This document shows positions 1-6,855 of a DNA stretch of 10,432 nucleotides, one piece after another. The DNA is from Fimbriimonas sp. (GTDB lineage Bacteria; Armatimonadota; Fimbriimonadia; Fimbriimonadales; Fimbriimonadaceae), in the NCBI GenBank assembly GCA_030447945.1, contig JAUJNV010000140.1, forward strand, positions 1 to 10,432. Reading direction: 5' to 3'. The translations under genes were made by a program, and so were the position numbers. The notes below the pieces were generated by a model. The model did no database searches, was not told the DNA's origin, and worked only from the letters and a program-made list of their open reading frames with translations. The number at the start of each line of letters is the position of its first letter. Positions within the stretch are counted from its first letter, which is position 1.

Positions 1-1
1 C

Positions 2-286
2 CTCAAGGGCGCGAAGCCCCTAGGCCTCGCCGAGTGGAGCGCGCGCCAGGGCAAGGAGCCGGACACCTACGCAAAGCCAAAGGGCCCGGTGCCGAACCCG
101 TACCGGCCGGACCAGAAGGGCGATGAAGAGCCCTCCGCCCCGGCAGAGCCTGAGAAGACCAAGCCAGCTCCCGCCAAGGCACCTGCGGCGAAGAAGCCCG
201 CGGTGAAGAAGGCGCCCCCCAAGGCCAAGGCTCCGGCAAAGAAGAAGGAACCCGCCCACAAGCCGGGACACGGAGGTTCGCGATGA
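2..286 (+). CDS. Partial unknown protein with Lys/Ala/Pro-rich C-terminal tail
   Basis: This is the 3' end of a gene that begins outside the window. The frame is open from base 2 and stops with TGA at 284-286, giving 94 residues. The first 40 or so are ordinary (for example EWSARQGKEPDTYAKPKGP). The last 50 are a low-complexity run of Lys, Ala and Pro with PAKKPA- and KAPAKKK-type repeats, ending in PGHGGSR. Such basic tails occur on nucleic-acid-binding proteins and on envelope proteins; nothing here decides between them, and I do not recognise the family. The stop overlaps the start of the next gene (ATGA at 283-286), so the two are probably translationally coupled. Reverse-strand frames over this tail are its GC-rich mirror. 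Confidence 0.7.
   Translation, partial: LKGAKPLGLAEWSARQGKEPDTYAKPKGPVPNPYRPDQKGDEEPSAPAEPEKTKPAPAKAPAAKKPAVKKAPPKAKAPAKKKEPAHKPGHGGSR
272..276 (+). promoter_or_regulatory. Ribosome binding site GGAGG for the beta-barrel gene
   Basis: GGAGG lies six bases before the ATG at 283, inside the coding sequence of the preceding gene. It supports ATG 283 as the start, and with the ATGA overlap it points to coupled translation. Confidence 0.7.
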
Positions 287-1053
287 AGAAGACCCTACTG
301 GCTGCCGCCGGAGCGCTCGCCTTGGGCGCTTCGGCGCCGGCGACGGACCACGACAACATCGACGCGGGGCGTCCCTTGCGATTCGACGACGCCGAGACGA
401 TCGCCTTCCGTGAGCTCGCCTTCGAGTTCGGTGTGGGGCTCACTCTGCCGCGTCGTGGCGACATGGGTCTCGACGGCCAGCTCGAATTCCTCTACGGCTT
501 CGCCCTCGACACGCACGTGGAGGTGGGACTCTCCCCCAGCCTTTGGGGGTCTGGCCGGGGCCTAAGCCTTGGAGAGCTCGACGTCGCCGTGATGCACAGC
601 TTCAGCCGGGAGATCGGCAACCGGCCGGCGCTCGCGCTTAAGGCCGAAGTCGGCTTTCCAACCGGCTCGGATGAAGGCGGGCCGGTGTACCGGCTGCGGG
701 GGATCGCGTCGAAGACCGCCCGGCAGTACGATCGGTTCCACGTCAACCTCGACGTGGAGTTCGCTCCGGATGCCGAAGAGGGCGAGCGGTCGACGCGCCT
801 CGGCGCGATCCTCGGGTACTCCCGCCCCCTCGGCTACCCGACGAACTTCAACTCCACAATGGTCGCGGAGCTAGGTCTGCGACAGGGCGAGCGGACCCGG
901 GACGGTGCGGTGTTCTCCCTCGGCCTGGGGCTTCGTCGCCAGATCTCGCCGCGTTCCGTGATCGACTTCGGCATCCAGTCCGAGTTCGCGAGCGGACGGG
1001 GTGGGAGCGACACTCACCTGCGGCTCATCGCAGGCTACTCTACGAGCTTCTAA
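283..1053 (+). CDS. Exported outer-membrane beta-barrel protein, transporter/MetA-like
   Basis: The predicted protein has 256 residues. It begins with a clear signal peptide (MKKTLLAAAGALALGASA), with cleavage likely near residue 18-20. The rest alternates short amphipathic stretches with polar turns (FEFGVGLTLP, LEFLYGFALDTHVEVGLSP, GAILGYSRPLGYP, VFSLGLGLRRQIS) and ends in an aromatic residue (LIAGYSTSF), as expected of a BAM-assembled barrel. Size and pattern fit the small barrels annotated as transporter or 'MetA-pathway of phenol degradation' proteins, whose substrates are mostly unknown. The gene overlaps its upstream neighbour by four bases and sits two bases before the YHS lipoprotein, so it belongs to the metal cluster. 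A passive channel or metal-related porin role is inference. The frame is intact. Confidence 0.75.
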   Translation: MKKTLLAAAGALALGASAPATDHDNIDAGRPLRFDDAETIAFRELAFEFGVGLTLPRRGDMGLDGQLEFLYGFALDTHVEVGLSPSLWGSGRGLSLGELDVAVMHSFSREIGNRPALALKAEVGFPTGSDEGGPVYRLRGIASKTARQYDRFHVNLDVEFAPDAEEGERSTRLGAILGYSRPLGYPTNFNSTMVAELGLRQGERTRDGAVFSLGLGLRRQISPRSVIDFGIQSEFASGRGGSDTHLRLIAGYSTSF

Positions 1054-1055
1054 CC

Positions 1056-1376
1056 ATGAAAAAGTCCATCATCTCCCTATCCCTCGCGGCCATCGCCGCC
1101 GCTCTCCTCGCAGGGTGCAGTCCAGATCCGGCGCCGGAGACGGCGGCGGGCCCTCGACCCACGGCGGCTCCTTCCGCGCCCGTCAAGGGCGCGGTAGTCG
1201 CTCATCGGAACGCGGAGGGCAAGCTCGAGTGCCCCGTCATGCACGCGCCAATCGAGTCCGAGGCCCAAGCGGTCGGCTACCAAGACCACGAGGGCAAGCG
1301 CTACTACTTCTGCTGCGCCGCGTGCCCCGAGAAGTTCAAGGCCGACCCGGCCAAGTACGTCAACCACGAGCACTAG
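1056..1376 (+). CDS. YHS-domain lipoprotein, metal-binding
   Basis: The protein has 106 residues. A lipoprotein signal peptide ends in the lipobox LAGC (residues 18-21). Cys21 would be lipidated and Ser22 at +2 predicts outer-membrane sorting. A Pro/Ala-rich linker (about 22-48) leads to one YHS domain (about 55-104). That domain shows the expected CPVM (Cys59-Met62), the aromatic stretch YYFCC and CCAAC (Cys86, Cys87, Cys90), then KFKADPAKY. YHS domains of this kind occur beside copper and heavy-metal transport genes, and the cysteines are the likely ligands. The ATG is two bases after the barrel stop and has no convincing Shine-Dalgarno, so translation is probably coupled. It resembles domains 1 and 3 of the next gene, which suggests duplication of a metal-binding unit. 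Confidence 0.9.
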   Translation: MKKSIISLSLAAIAAALLAGCSPDPAPETAAGPRPTAAPSAPVKGAVVAHRNAEGKLECPVMHAPIESEAQAVGYQDHEGKRYYFCCAACPEKFKADPAKYVNHEH

Positions 1377-1389
1377 GAACCCCTAAGCC

Positions 1390-2214
1390 ATGATCACCAC
1401 GCTACTCGTAACCCTTGCGATCGCCGCGCACGGCGACCCTCTGCGCTGTCCCGTTATGGGCGGGCCCGCCAACCACAAGCTGCCGGCGAGCGATTACAAC
1501 GGCGTCCGCTACTTCTACTGCTGCCCCGGCTGTAAGGAGCCGTTCGAGAAGGACCCCCAGAAGGCCATCGCCGCCTCCCGAAAGAAGGGCCACGCCGTCG
1601 GCGTGTTCCTCTTCGACCCGGTGAGCGGCATGCGCCTGGAGCACGACAAGTCGATCAAGGAGCACTCCGACTTTGGCGGCACCCGCTTCCTCTTCTCGAG
1701 CCAGGCGAACAAGGCAATGTTCGACCAAGCCCCCGCGAAGTACGGCGCCCTCCCCAAGAAGGAAGCGCTTTACTGCCCAGTGGGCAAGGAGGCCGTGCCG
1801 AGCTACGCGAAAGCGAGCGGCTACGTCGATCACGCGGGTGTTCGCTACTACATGTGCTGCGCCGGGTGTGAGGGGAAGTTCTCCAAGGAACCCAAGAAGT
1901 ACGCCATGGCCGCCGCCACCTTCGTGAACACGCCGGGCGTGGCTAACGACGCTCAGCAGCACCACGCTCCCCCGAGAGCGAAAGCGCAAGGCGATGACGA
2001 GGTGCCGTCGGTGAAGGTGGGAAAGTACCTGATCGAGCTGCGCCCGCCGGACGACGGTGTACGCGGGCGGTGGACATCAGGTTGTGGTCTGCTCGGCTCG
2101 ACAAAGAAGGACTTGGAATGTGGGCGGGCTCGTGGGCGTCGACAACGTGGCGGCTTCGGCCGTCGTGACGATGCCGAGCATGCCGGATGCTACAAGCAGC
2201 CGAACATCACGTAA
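1390..2214 (+). CDS. Exported triple YHS-domain protein (readable N-terminal part; frame lost near 2057)
   Basis: The ATG at 1390 starts a short signal-like segment (MITTLLVTLAIAAHG), then three YHS units. Unit 1 (about residues 17-60) has CPVMGG at 20-25 and CCPGC at 44-48. Unit 2 (about 73-120) has DPVSGM and FLFSSQANKAMF at the matching positions but no cysteine. Unit 3 (about 126-172) has CPVG at 129-132 and CCAGC at 156-160. A His-containing linker (QQHHAPPRAK) leads into the start of a YtkA/FixH-like domain (KVGKYLIELRPPDDG). From about residue 223 (bases 2056-2059) the open frame no longer makes protein sense, and the expected continuation is one frame over. The stop at 2212-2214 is therefore probably not the true end; the real product likely runs to 3364. 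The role is periplasmic metal binding, with copper the best guess. A weak AGGA at 1375-1378 precedes the start. Confidence 0.88.
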   Translation: MITTLLVTLAIAAHGDPLRCPVMGGPANHKLPASDYNGVRYFYCCPGCKEPFEKDPQKAIAASRKKGHAVGVFLFDPVSGMRLEHDKSIKEHSDFGGTRFLFSSQANKAMFDQAPAKYGALPKKEALYCPVGKEAVPSYAKASGYVDHAGVRYYMCCAGCEGKFSKEPKKYAMAAATFVNTPGVANDAQQHHAPPRAKAQGDDEVPSVKVGKYLIELRPPDDGVRGRWTSGCGLLGSTKKDLECGRARGRRQRGGFGRRDDAEHAGCYKQPNIT

Positions 2215-3364
2215 GGGTGTCGCAGGGCGTTCAGGGCATGGAGCTCTTTTTCCGCACGGCGGCGAGTATCAGATCGACCTGACGCTCACTCCCCCAGGCG
2301 CTGCCCCGGTGAAAGCGACCTTCTGGTGGTGAAGGACGAGCGGCCGGCGAACGCGACGAAGAAGCAGCCGTACGAGCTCAAGGTCGTCGGCTTTGGCCAC
2401 GGCGCGAGTGCCGGGGCAGCCCGTGGATCTCAAGATGCGCGTGATCGACACGAGGAACCGACTGGCCCACGACGAGACCGATATCGCGCGCGAGCAGCGG
2501 TTCCATGATCGCCAGCAAGGACCCTGACGCAGTTCATGCGCGACACCCGGAGATGGCCGAAGACGGCACCTGGACCGCCGCGCCGTTCCCTGCGGGCGGC
2601 GAGTGGTGGATACCGGCGACGTCGCTCCCACGGGTAAGGGCAGCCGCATCCTGATCTGCGGGTGAAGGTCTCGAGGAGATCCTCCGAAGAACGAAGCCGA
2701 TGTTCGCCGAATCAGGGGCCCTTTGCCTTGGGGCTTCGTCGGCACGATCGACCCCGGCGCCGTGCCCATCGGCAAGATGACGGTGCTCCGCGTGCGGCCA
2801 AGGACGAGAAGACGGGGCAGCCGGCGGGCGACACGCAGCCGTGGCCTGGGCGCGGCGGAGCACCTCGCGGTCATCCGAGGACAGCGGAACGGTGCAGCAC
2901 CCGAAGGAGGACGAGGAGACGCACCAACTGGTGAAGAAGGGCGAGGTCCATTTTCACGGCGCGGTTCACAAGCCGGCGATGTACCGGGCGTACGCGCACG
3001 CAGTTCCAGCGCGCCGGCGAGATCAAGACGCTCGGGTTCACGCCTGCCGGTAAAGGACCCGTCGCAGTCCGTCAAACGGGCTCCCAAAGGCGGTGCTCAG
3101 GCGGCCAACGCGGCGGTCGTCGAGCGACCGGTGCCAGCAGCCACGCCCGGCGAACCTCAGCGCAAGGGTCGGCCAAAAGGTCCGGCTCACCTTCGTGCGC
3201 TCGAAGGACGACGGGTGCGGCGACGTCGTGAAGTTCCCGAGCCTCAGGATCAAGAGATGGCGCGCGGCCAGAGCGTGACCGTCAGCAGCGCGCGAGAAGC
3301 GGGCGGCGCTATCCCCGTTTACCTGTGGGATGGACATGTACAAGGGAAGGTCACAGTCAAGTAA
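2057..3364 (+). pseudogene. Frameshifted continuation of the YHS protein: YtkA/FixH-like domain, two His-Pro segments, C-terminal cupredoxin
   Basis: No single frame spans this stretch, but a consistent protein can be followed by switching frames. Frame 2 from 2057 gives VVTMPSMPD, then PHGGEYQIDLTLTPPGAAPV, the MPxMP and Gly-rich beta pattern of YtkA/FixH-like domains. Frame 1 gives VKDERPANATKKQPYELKVV. Next come GQPVDLKMRVIDTRN and HARHPEMAEDGTWTA (2535-2579), with AGGEWW following. Further on are KDEKTGQPAGDTQPW, SGTVQHPKEDEETHQLVKKG and MYRAYA. The end is a cupredoxin of the EfeO-like group: VGQKVRLTFVRSKDDGCGDV (Cys at 3216-3218), then TCGMDMYKG (Cys at 3324-3326), then KVTVK and TAA at 3362-3364. 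I count at least seven frame changes. No start codon with a ribosome site is evident inside, so this is probably one gene with 1390, about 650 residues. Two genes remain possible, split before the cupredoxin near 3100. Confidence 0.65.
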
Positions 3365-3370
3365 GGCAGC

Positions 3371-3826
3371 ATGGAGAATCTCGTCGTCGCCATGATCGTC
3401 GGCACTTCCGTCGTGGCCGCGGCCGTCTCCGTCAATCGCCGGAACGGCCTCGGCCGTGACAAGCCCAAGGAAGGCTGCCACGGAACCTGGCCGAGCTCAA
3501 ACTCGTTGAAGAGGAAGATGCGGCGCGCAAGCAACCGGATTCAGGTGGTTATGCTCCTCGCGTTCTGGTTGCCTACGGTACGTCCGGAGCAAGCGCTCGC
3601 CTCCGTGCTATGCGGTTTCATGGGCGATCGCCATCAACCGGTGAGTGATCGAATCGTCAAACGAAGCCTAGTAGCTGCTGTCGAGGAGGCGAAGAGCCAT
3701 GACGCAGAGCCGCAGATCCGGCGGTTGCTGCTTGAAGTCTGGACGCCGTTCACGGCGAACGGAGCCACTTGGGGTGTCCGCGCAGACGCACATGCTCATC
3801 TCCCGGGCTGGTGCCGCAGTGCCTGA
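3371..3826 (+). CDS. Possible small single-TM membrane protein, then uncertain sequence
   Basis: An ATG at 3371 preceded by AAGG (3363-3366) opens a frame of 151 codons. Only the first 35 or so residues look like real protein: a hydrophobic segment (MENLVVAMIVGTSVVAAAVS), basic residues, then KPKEGCHG. This faintly resembles the small FeoB-associated, Cys-rich single-pass membrane proteins, though only one Cys is visible. Another frame then gives NLAELKLVEEEDAARKQPD, which looks like the natural continuation and implies a frameshift near 3475. The later part of the open frame holds helix-like sequence (SDRIVKRSLVAAVEEAKSHD) of no recognisable family. The full ORF is unlikely to be the native product. 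Confidence 0.3.
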   Translation: MENLVVAMIVGTSVVAAAVSVNRRNGLGRDKPKEGCHGTWPSSNSLKRKMRRASNRIQVVMLLAFWLPTVRPEQALASVLCGFMGDRHQPVSDRIVKRSLVAAVEEAKSHDAEPQIRRLLLEVWTPFTANGATWGVRADAHAHLPGWCRSA

Positions 3827-3969
3827 AGCCGTTTTGATCCAGGTCGACCAGCGCGTTCCGTTCGTCTCGGATCAGCCTCCCCCGCCAAATCCGCGCCGAC
3901 TATGGCCACGCTCCTCTATCCTGGAATCTCGACGTCTGCCGGCGGCTGTGACGCTGCGTATGTCTATTC
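3541..3969 (+). other. Unassigned stretch, probably frameshifted coding sequence
   Basis: I could not assign a gene to this stretch. Its base composition looks less GC-rich than its surroundings. In different frames it shows fragments that read like protein: a helical segment around 3640-3710 and, in frame 2, a run ending TMATLLYPGISTSAGGCDAA before a TGA at 3971-3973. That TGA overlaps an ATG at 3970, the same ATGA junction seen elsewhere in the cluster, so a small gene may end there. No repeats, hairpins or RNA gene were evident. Confidence 0.3.
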
Positions 3970-4079
3970 ATGAGTCAGGTCATCAAACTATTCGACAGGT
4001 ACAAGTCTTTCCGATCAGAGACCCCAAACGCGCGGGCTCGAATGCGCGCGGCGCTCTAGCCGCAAGGTACGCGTCCTGA
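3970..4079 (+). pseudogene. Candidate small protein of about 36 residues, one frameshift
   Basis: ATG 3970 overlaps a TGA in another frame as ATGA. It opens MSQVIKLFDRYKSFRSETPN, then ARARMRAAL, stopping at a TAG at 4057-4059. One frame over, the sequence continues as LAARYAS to a TGA at 4077-4079, just before the GTG of the next gene. The joined product would be basic, helical and about 36 residues long. I do not recognise it. It could be a small protein, or the C-terminus of a larger broken gene that starts upstream. The overlap and close spacing are the main support. Confidence 0.35.
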
Positions 4080-4080
4080 G

Positions 4081-4564
4081 GTGCGGAGCACGCTGGTCGC
4101 CATCGTGGTCGCGGTGACGGTGGTCGCCGCCGGAGCACAAGTCTCCCCGGTGCCGCGCTCGGGGCGCTTCGTCCTCCGTGCCAAGCAGGTAGGCGTCGGC
4201 CACGACGGCGAGGACCCGTGCCTGGGCAGCAGGCAAAGCTTGCGCCGCTGTGGAAGCAGAACCCGAGCAGCTGATCGCGAACCCGAAGCGGCTGAGCCTG
4301 ACCCCGCCCGCAGCTCAAGCAGATGCAACTTTCTGACGCGGAGCTGGGCATCGGAGAAAGCGCTTGAAGGGGCGATCTCCTCATCAGGGCGAGCCGCTCA
4401 GGACGCCCGCGCTCCGTCGAGCGGATCGCCACAAACCTCGAGGTACTCGGCGCTCGCGGCGCTACGACGTCACGCGGGAAGAGTACTGGCAGGAGGCCCT
4501 CAAAGTGCTTCGGCTTCGCGTCGCGCGGGGCCGCCCAGAGCCTCCGGCAAGGGGCCGTGAATGA
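4081..4564 (+). pseudogene. Exported protein of unknown family, frameshifted
   Basis: GTG 4081, one base after the preceding TGA, starts a clear signal peptide (MRSTLVAIVVAVTVVAAGAQ). After about residue 40 this frame turns into Arg/Ser-rich sequence typical of an out-of-frame read. Neighbouring frames give plausible continuations: VEAEPEQLIANPKRLSLTPP, then LKQMQLSDAELGIGE, then YDVTREEYWQEALKVLRLR. The likely product is a secreted, helical protein of about 150 residues ending near 4558-4564, against the TolC gene start (TGAATGA). A small periplasmic metal-responsive or accessory protein would fit the context, but no conserved metal site or heme motif (CxxCH) is visible. The function is unknown. 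Confidence 0.5.
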
Positions 4565-5871
4565 AGGCGTGGCTAGTCTCCTCTCGGCTCCTGGCCTGCC
4601 TCGTTAGCCGTCTCGGGGGGACCTGCCACAGGTGGAGGGGCCGCTCCGGCGGCACCAGGCGGTGGAGCTGGGTCTACGGCACAGCCCGGCAGTCGTTCGA
4701 GCTCTCTCGGAGGAGGAGGCGGCCGGAGAGGCGGGGCAGGCTGCCCCGTGCCGCCGCGCACCACAAGTCTCGGCCAACGGCTTTTGCCACCTCGAGCACC
4801 AACGGTAGCATTCTCGGTTCATCGCCCCGAGTCGAGCCGATGGGCGGCGATAGGCATCCCTACCGGAGCCTTTGCCGTGGCAGACTTGATGTCGCCCCTG
4901 TACACGGGCAGGATGCTGGGCTCGTTCCAGTCCGCTTCACTGCAGACCCAGGCGGCGACAGGCAGCTTCACCGAAGGCGAGGCAGATCGCCTGAGCGTCC
5001 AGGATGCGTACCTGCAGGCGCTTCGCGACTGCGAACGCGGCAGAGGAGGCACGCGTGCGGGCCAGCCAGGAGCTCGTGCGCACCACACGTGCTCAAGTTG
5101 CGGCAGGAAGGCCATCGAGGGCGTCGGTGCTTCGCGCGGAAGCGGGCTAGGCGCCGCCCACCGCACCCTCACGAGCGCGCTCGCAACGAGGGCGAAAAGG
5201 CCTATTGGATCTCAAGGCGGTAATGGGGGTCGATCTGGATTCTCCGATCACGCTCACGGACCCGCTGATCACTGCGGGGCCAGAAGGCAGGCTTGAGGAT
5301 TACCTAAGCACCTCGATCATCCGCCGAGGCAGCCTCGTCGCCGCCCGCGCACGTTTGCGCGCGGTTTTCGAGGTTCGCGCGGCCGAAGGGGCGCTCCGGC
5401 CGCAGGTGTACGGCATGGCGATGGGCGACGCGGCTTCGCGCGACATGATGAGCGGAGGGACCGTCGGCGACACCTCGCCGTGAGCGTGCCTCTTCGACGC
5501 CGGCGAGCGCCGCTCGGAGGTCCGCCGAATGCGCGCGATGCGCGACCGCGCGCAGGCCGTTTTGCGCGGGCGGGGCGGTCGGGCGTGAGGTGCGCCAGGC
5601 GTGGCTCGACGTGCAAGGCACAGCGCCGAAGCATCGACTCCGCCCGCGCCTCCGTGGCCTCCGCCGAAGCTGGCCACCACGTGTGGCCACTACGCGTGAA
5701 TGCGGGCAAGAGCATCCTCGTGGAGCAGCTCGACGCGCTCCAATCCCTCACCCGCGCCCGGGCAGACTTGGCCCAGGCGCTCTGCGACCACCGCATCGCC
5801 GTCGCTCGCATTGTGAGCGTGCGGCGGGCCGACCGGCGCTCGACGCGCCTCAACCAGGAGCCCCCAAATGA
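4561..5871 (+). pseudogene. TolC-family outer-membrane efflux channel, frameshifted
   Basis: ATG 4561 follows a TGA directly and begins a signal peptide (MKAWLVSSRLLACLVS). The family is recognised from pieces in alternating frames. Near the N-terminus is RHQAVELGLRHSPAV, the usual TolC opening helix, then PQVSANGF. Next are LMSPLYTGRMLGS and SFTEGEADRLSVQDAYLQAL (to about 5023), then ARVRASQELVRTTRAQVAAG. After that come LDLKAVMGVDLDSPI and AAEGALRPQVYGMAMG, then LFDAGERRSEVRRMRAMRD. The end has SARASVASAEAGHH, LRVNAGKSILVEQLDALQSL and RARADLAQALCDHRIAVARI. These are both halves of the OEP repeat, in order. The span codes for about 435 residues, the normal size for the family. It would form the trimeric outer-membrane duct for the adaptor and pump downstream. 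At least seven frame changes interrupt it. It ends with an ATGA overlap with the next gene. Confidence 0.85.
5856..5860 (+). promoter_or_regulatory. Ribosome binding site AGGAG for the YtkA/FixH-like lipoprotein
   Basis: AGGAG lies seven bases before ATG 5868, within the 3' end of the TolC gene. It supports that start and coupled translation through the ATGA overlap at 5868-5871. Confidence 0.65.
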
Positions 5872-6339
5872 ATACCCCCTGAAGTATCTCGCCATCGTTA
5901 CCGTCCTCGGCCCCTCGTCGGATGCGGCAGCAGACAACAGCCCGCGCACCGTCCGTCCGCGGCCCCTGCGCCCATGAGCACCGATGCGCCCGAGAGCCCA
6001 CCCCAGGCGGCAACGCCTTGGGCAGCAGATGAGCACAGAGCACTTCAGCGTCACCCTGACGAGCGACCCTAAGTCTCCGAAGGTGGGTGAAACGAAGTTC
6101 TCCGTGGAGGTCCTCCATCACGGCGCGCCCGCAGAGGACGCGAAGGTGCGCCTGAGCCTCTCCATGCCCACGATGGACATGGGTGGGCCCGAGGTGGAGC
6201 TCAAGCACACCTCCGGGCGCTCGGCCTTCGAGGAAGCGCGCGAAGCTCGGCATGGGCGGCGCTTGGCGAGGAGCGAGGTGGGTTCGGAGCCGAGGGCAGC
6301 CCGGGGACCGCCATCTACAACTTCGAAGTGAGCGAGTAG
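5868..6339 (+). pseudogene. YtkA/FixH-like lipoprotein, frameshifted
   Basis: ATG 5868 starts a signal sequence that needs one early frame change to read on (LKYLAIVTVLGP). In a third frame follows a lipobox-like LVGC (5914-5925, Cys codon 5923-5925) and a Pro/Ala-rich linker. The main domain is in the frame through 6009-6230: HFSVTLTSDPKSPKVGETKF, VEVLHHGAPAEDAKVRLSLS and MPTMDMGGPEVELKH. This is the YtkA/FixH-like beta fold with its MPxMxM motif. The last strand (AIYNFEVSE) lies in another frame and stops at TAG 6337-6339. The reconstructed protein has about 155 residues. Such proteins are found near copper oxidase assembly and metal efflux genes, and the Met-rich loop could bind Cu(I), but that is inference. 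Confidence 0.75.
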
Positions 6340-6853
6340 CGAACCGCGTATCTTCCTGCTCGGGCGCCTCCAGGCTCGCACGTCCCTTCTTCGTCGATGG
6401 CCGCGCTGGCGCTCGGCGTACGAACGAGCGCCGGGCCGTACCGGATCGACGTGGCCACCGACCCGGCGACGATACCGGTGGGGCTAAGGCGAACCTCCTG
6501 ATCACCGTCACGGATGCCTCGGGCAAGCCGGTCCTGGGGGCGCAGGTGCGCGCGATCGCGCGAATGCCGGGCATGAACATGGGCGAGCGCGAGGAGACCG
6601 CTCGCCCTGGGGACGCACCGGGGCAGCTCGCGCCCGCCACTTCTTCCGATGGGCGGGCTGTACGAGGTGGCGGTCACCGTCTCAGGCGCCCAAGGGCAGG
6701 GCAAGGGAACCGTCAGTGAAGGCCGGGCAGACGACCACGCGGCGCGAGGGCGAGAGGGGGGTTCTCCCTTCTGAGCTTTTAACTGCCTTGGGTTGTCGGC
6801 GCGGCGGGCTTGGCGTGCGTTCTACCGCGTCCGCAAGACGGGCCAGCGACTGA
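6340..6853 (+). pseudogene. Second YtkA/FixH-like protein with probable C-terminal TM segment, frameshifted
   Basis: A second domain of the same kind follows directly. RIFLLG near 6347 and MAALALGVRTSAGPYRIDVA from 6397 read like a signal sequence running into the first strand. Next is ATDPATIPVG, then in another frame ANLLITVTDASGKPVLGAQV and RAIARMPGMNMGE, where MPGMNM is the signature loop. Then comes MGGLYEVAVTVSGAQGQGKG. After about 6770, hydrophobic fragments in different frames (LLTALG, VVGAAGLA) suggest a C-terminal membrane segment followed by basic residues (YRVRKTGQRLN) near 6853. The start codon is not clear, and the boundary with the adaptor gene is uncertain. The two YtkA/FixH-like genes share the Met loop and position but differ in sequence, so they look like old duplicates. 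One could be a soluble or outer-membrane form and the other inner-membrane anchored (inference). Confidence 0.5.
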
Positions 6854-6855
6854 AC

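Noticed and set aside
1402..1989. Minus-strand open frame of 195 codons
   Set aside because: It lies entirely opposite the YHS-domain coding sequence and has no family features.
2269..3087. Minus-strand open frame of 272 codons
   Set aside because: Its composition is that of an antisense shadow, while the + strand shows clear domain fragments over the same bases.
3559..3602. RVLVAYGTSGASA, reminiscent of the first strand and loop of a flavodoxin or universal stress protein
   Set aside because: The frame stops soon after and no other part of either family could be found nearby in any frame.
5690..6640. Long minus-strand open frame of 316 codons
   Set aside because: It is Arg/Pro/Ser-rich, matches no family, and lies opposite the TolC, lipoprotein and YtkA/FixH-like sequence. 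In high-GC DNA such antisense frames are common.
6752..6780. G-run followed by CTCCC and a short T-run, like a terminator
   Set aside because: The pairing is weak and needs G-T pairs, the T-run is four bases, and readable coding fragments continue through it.
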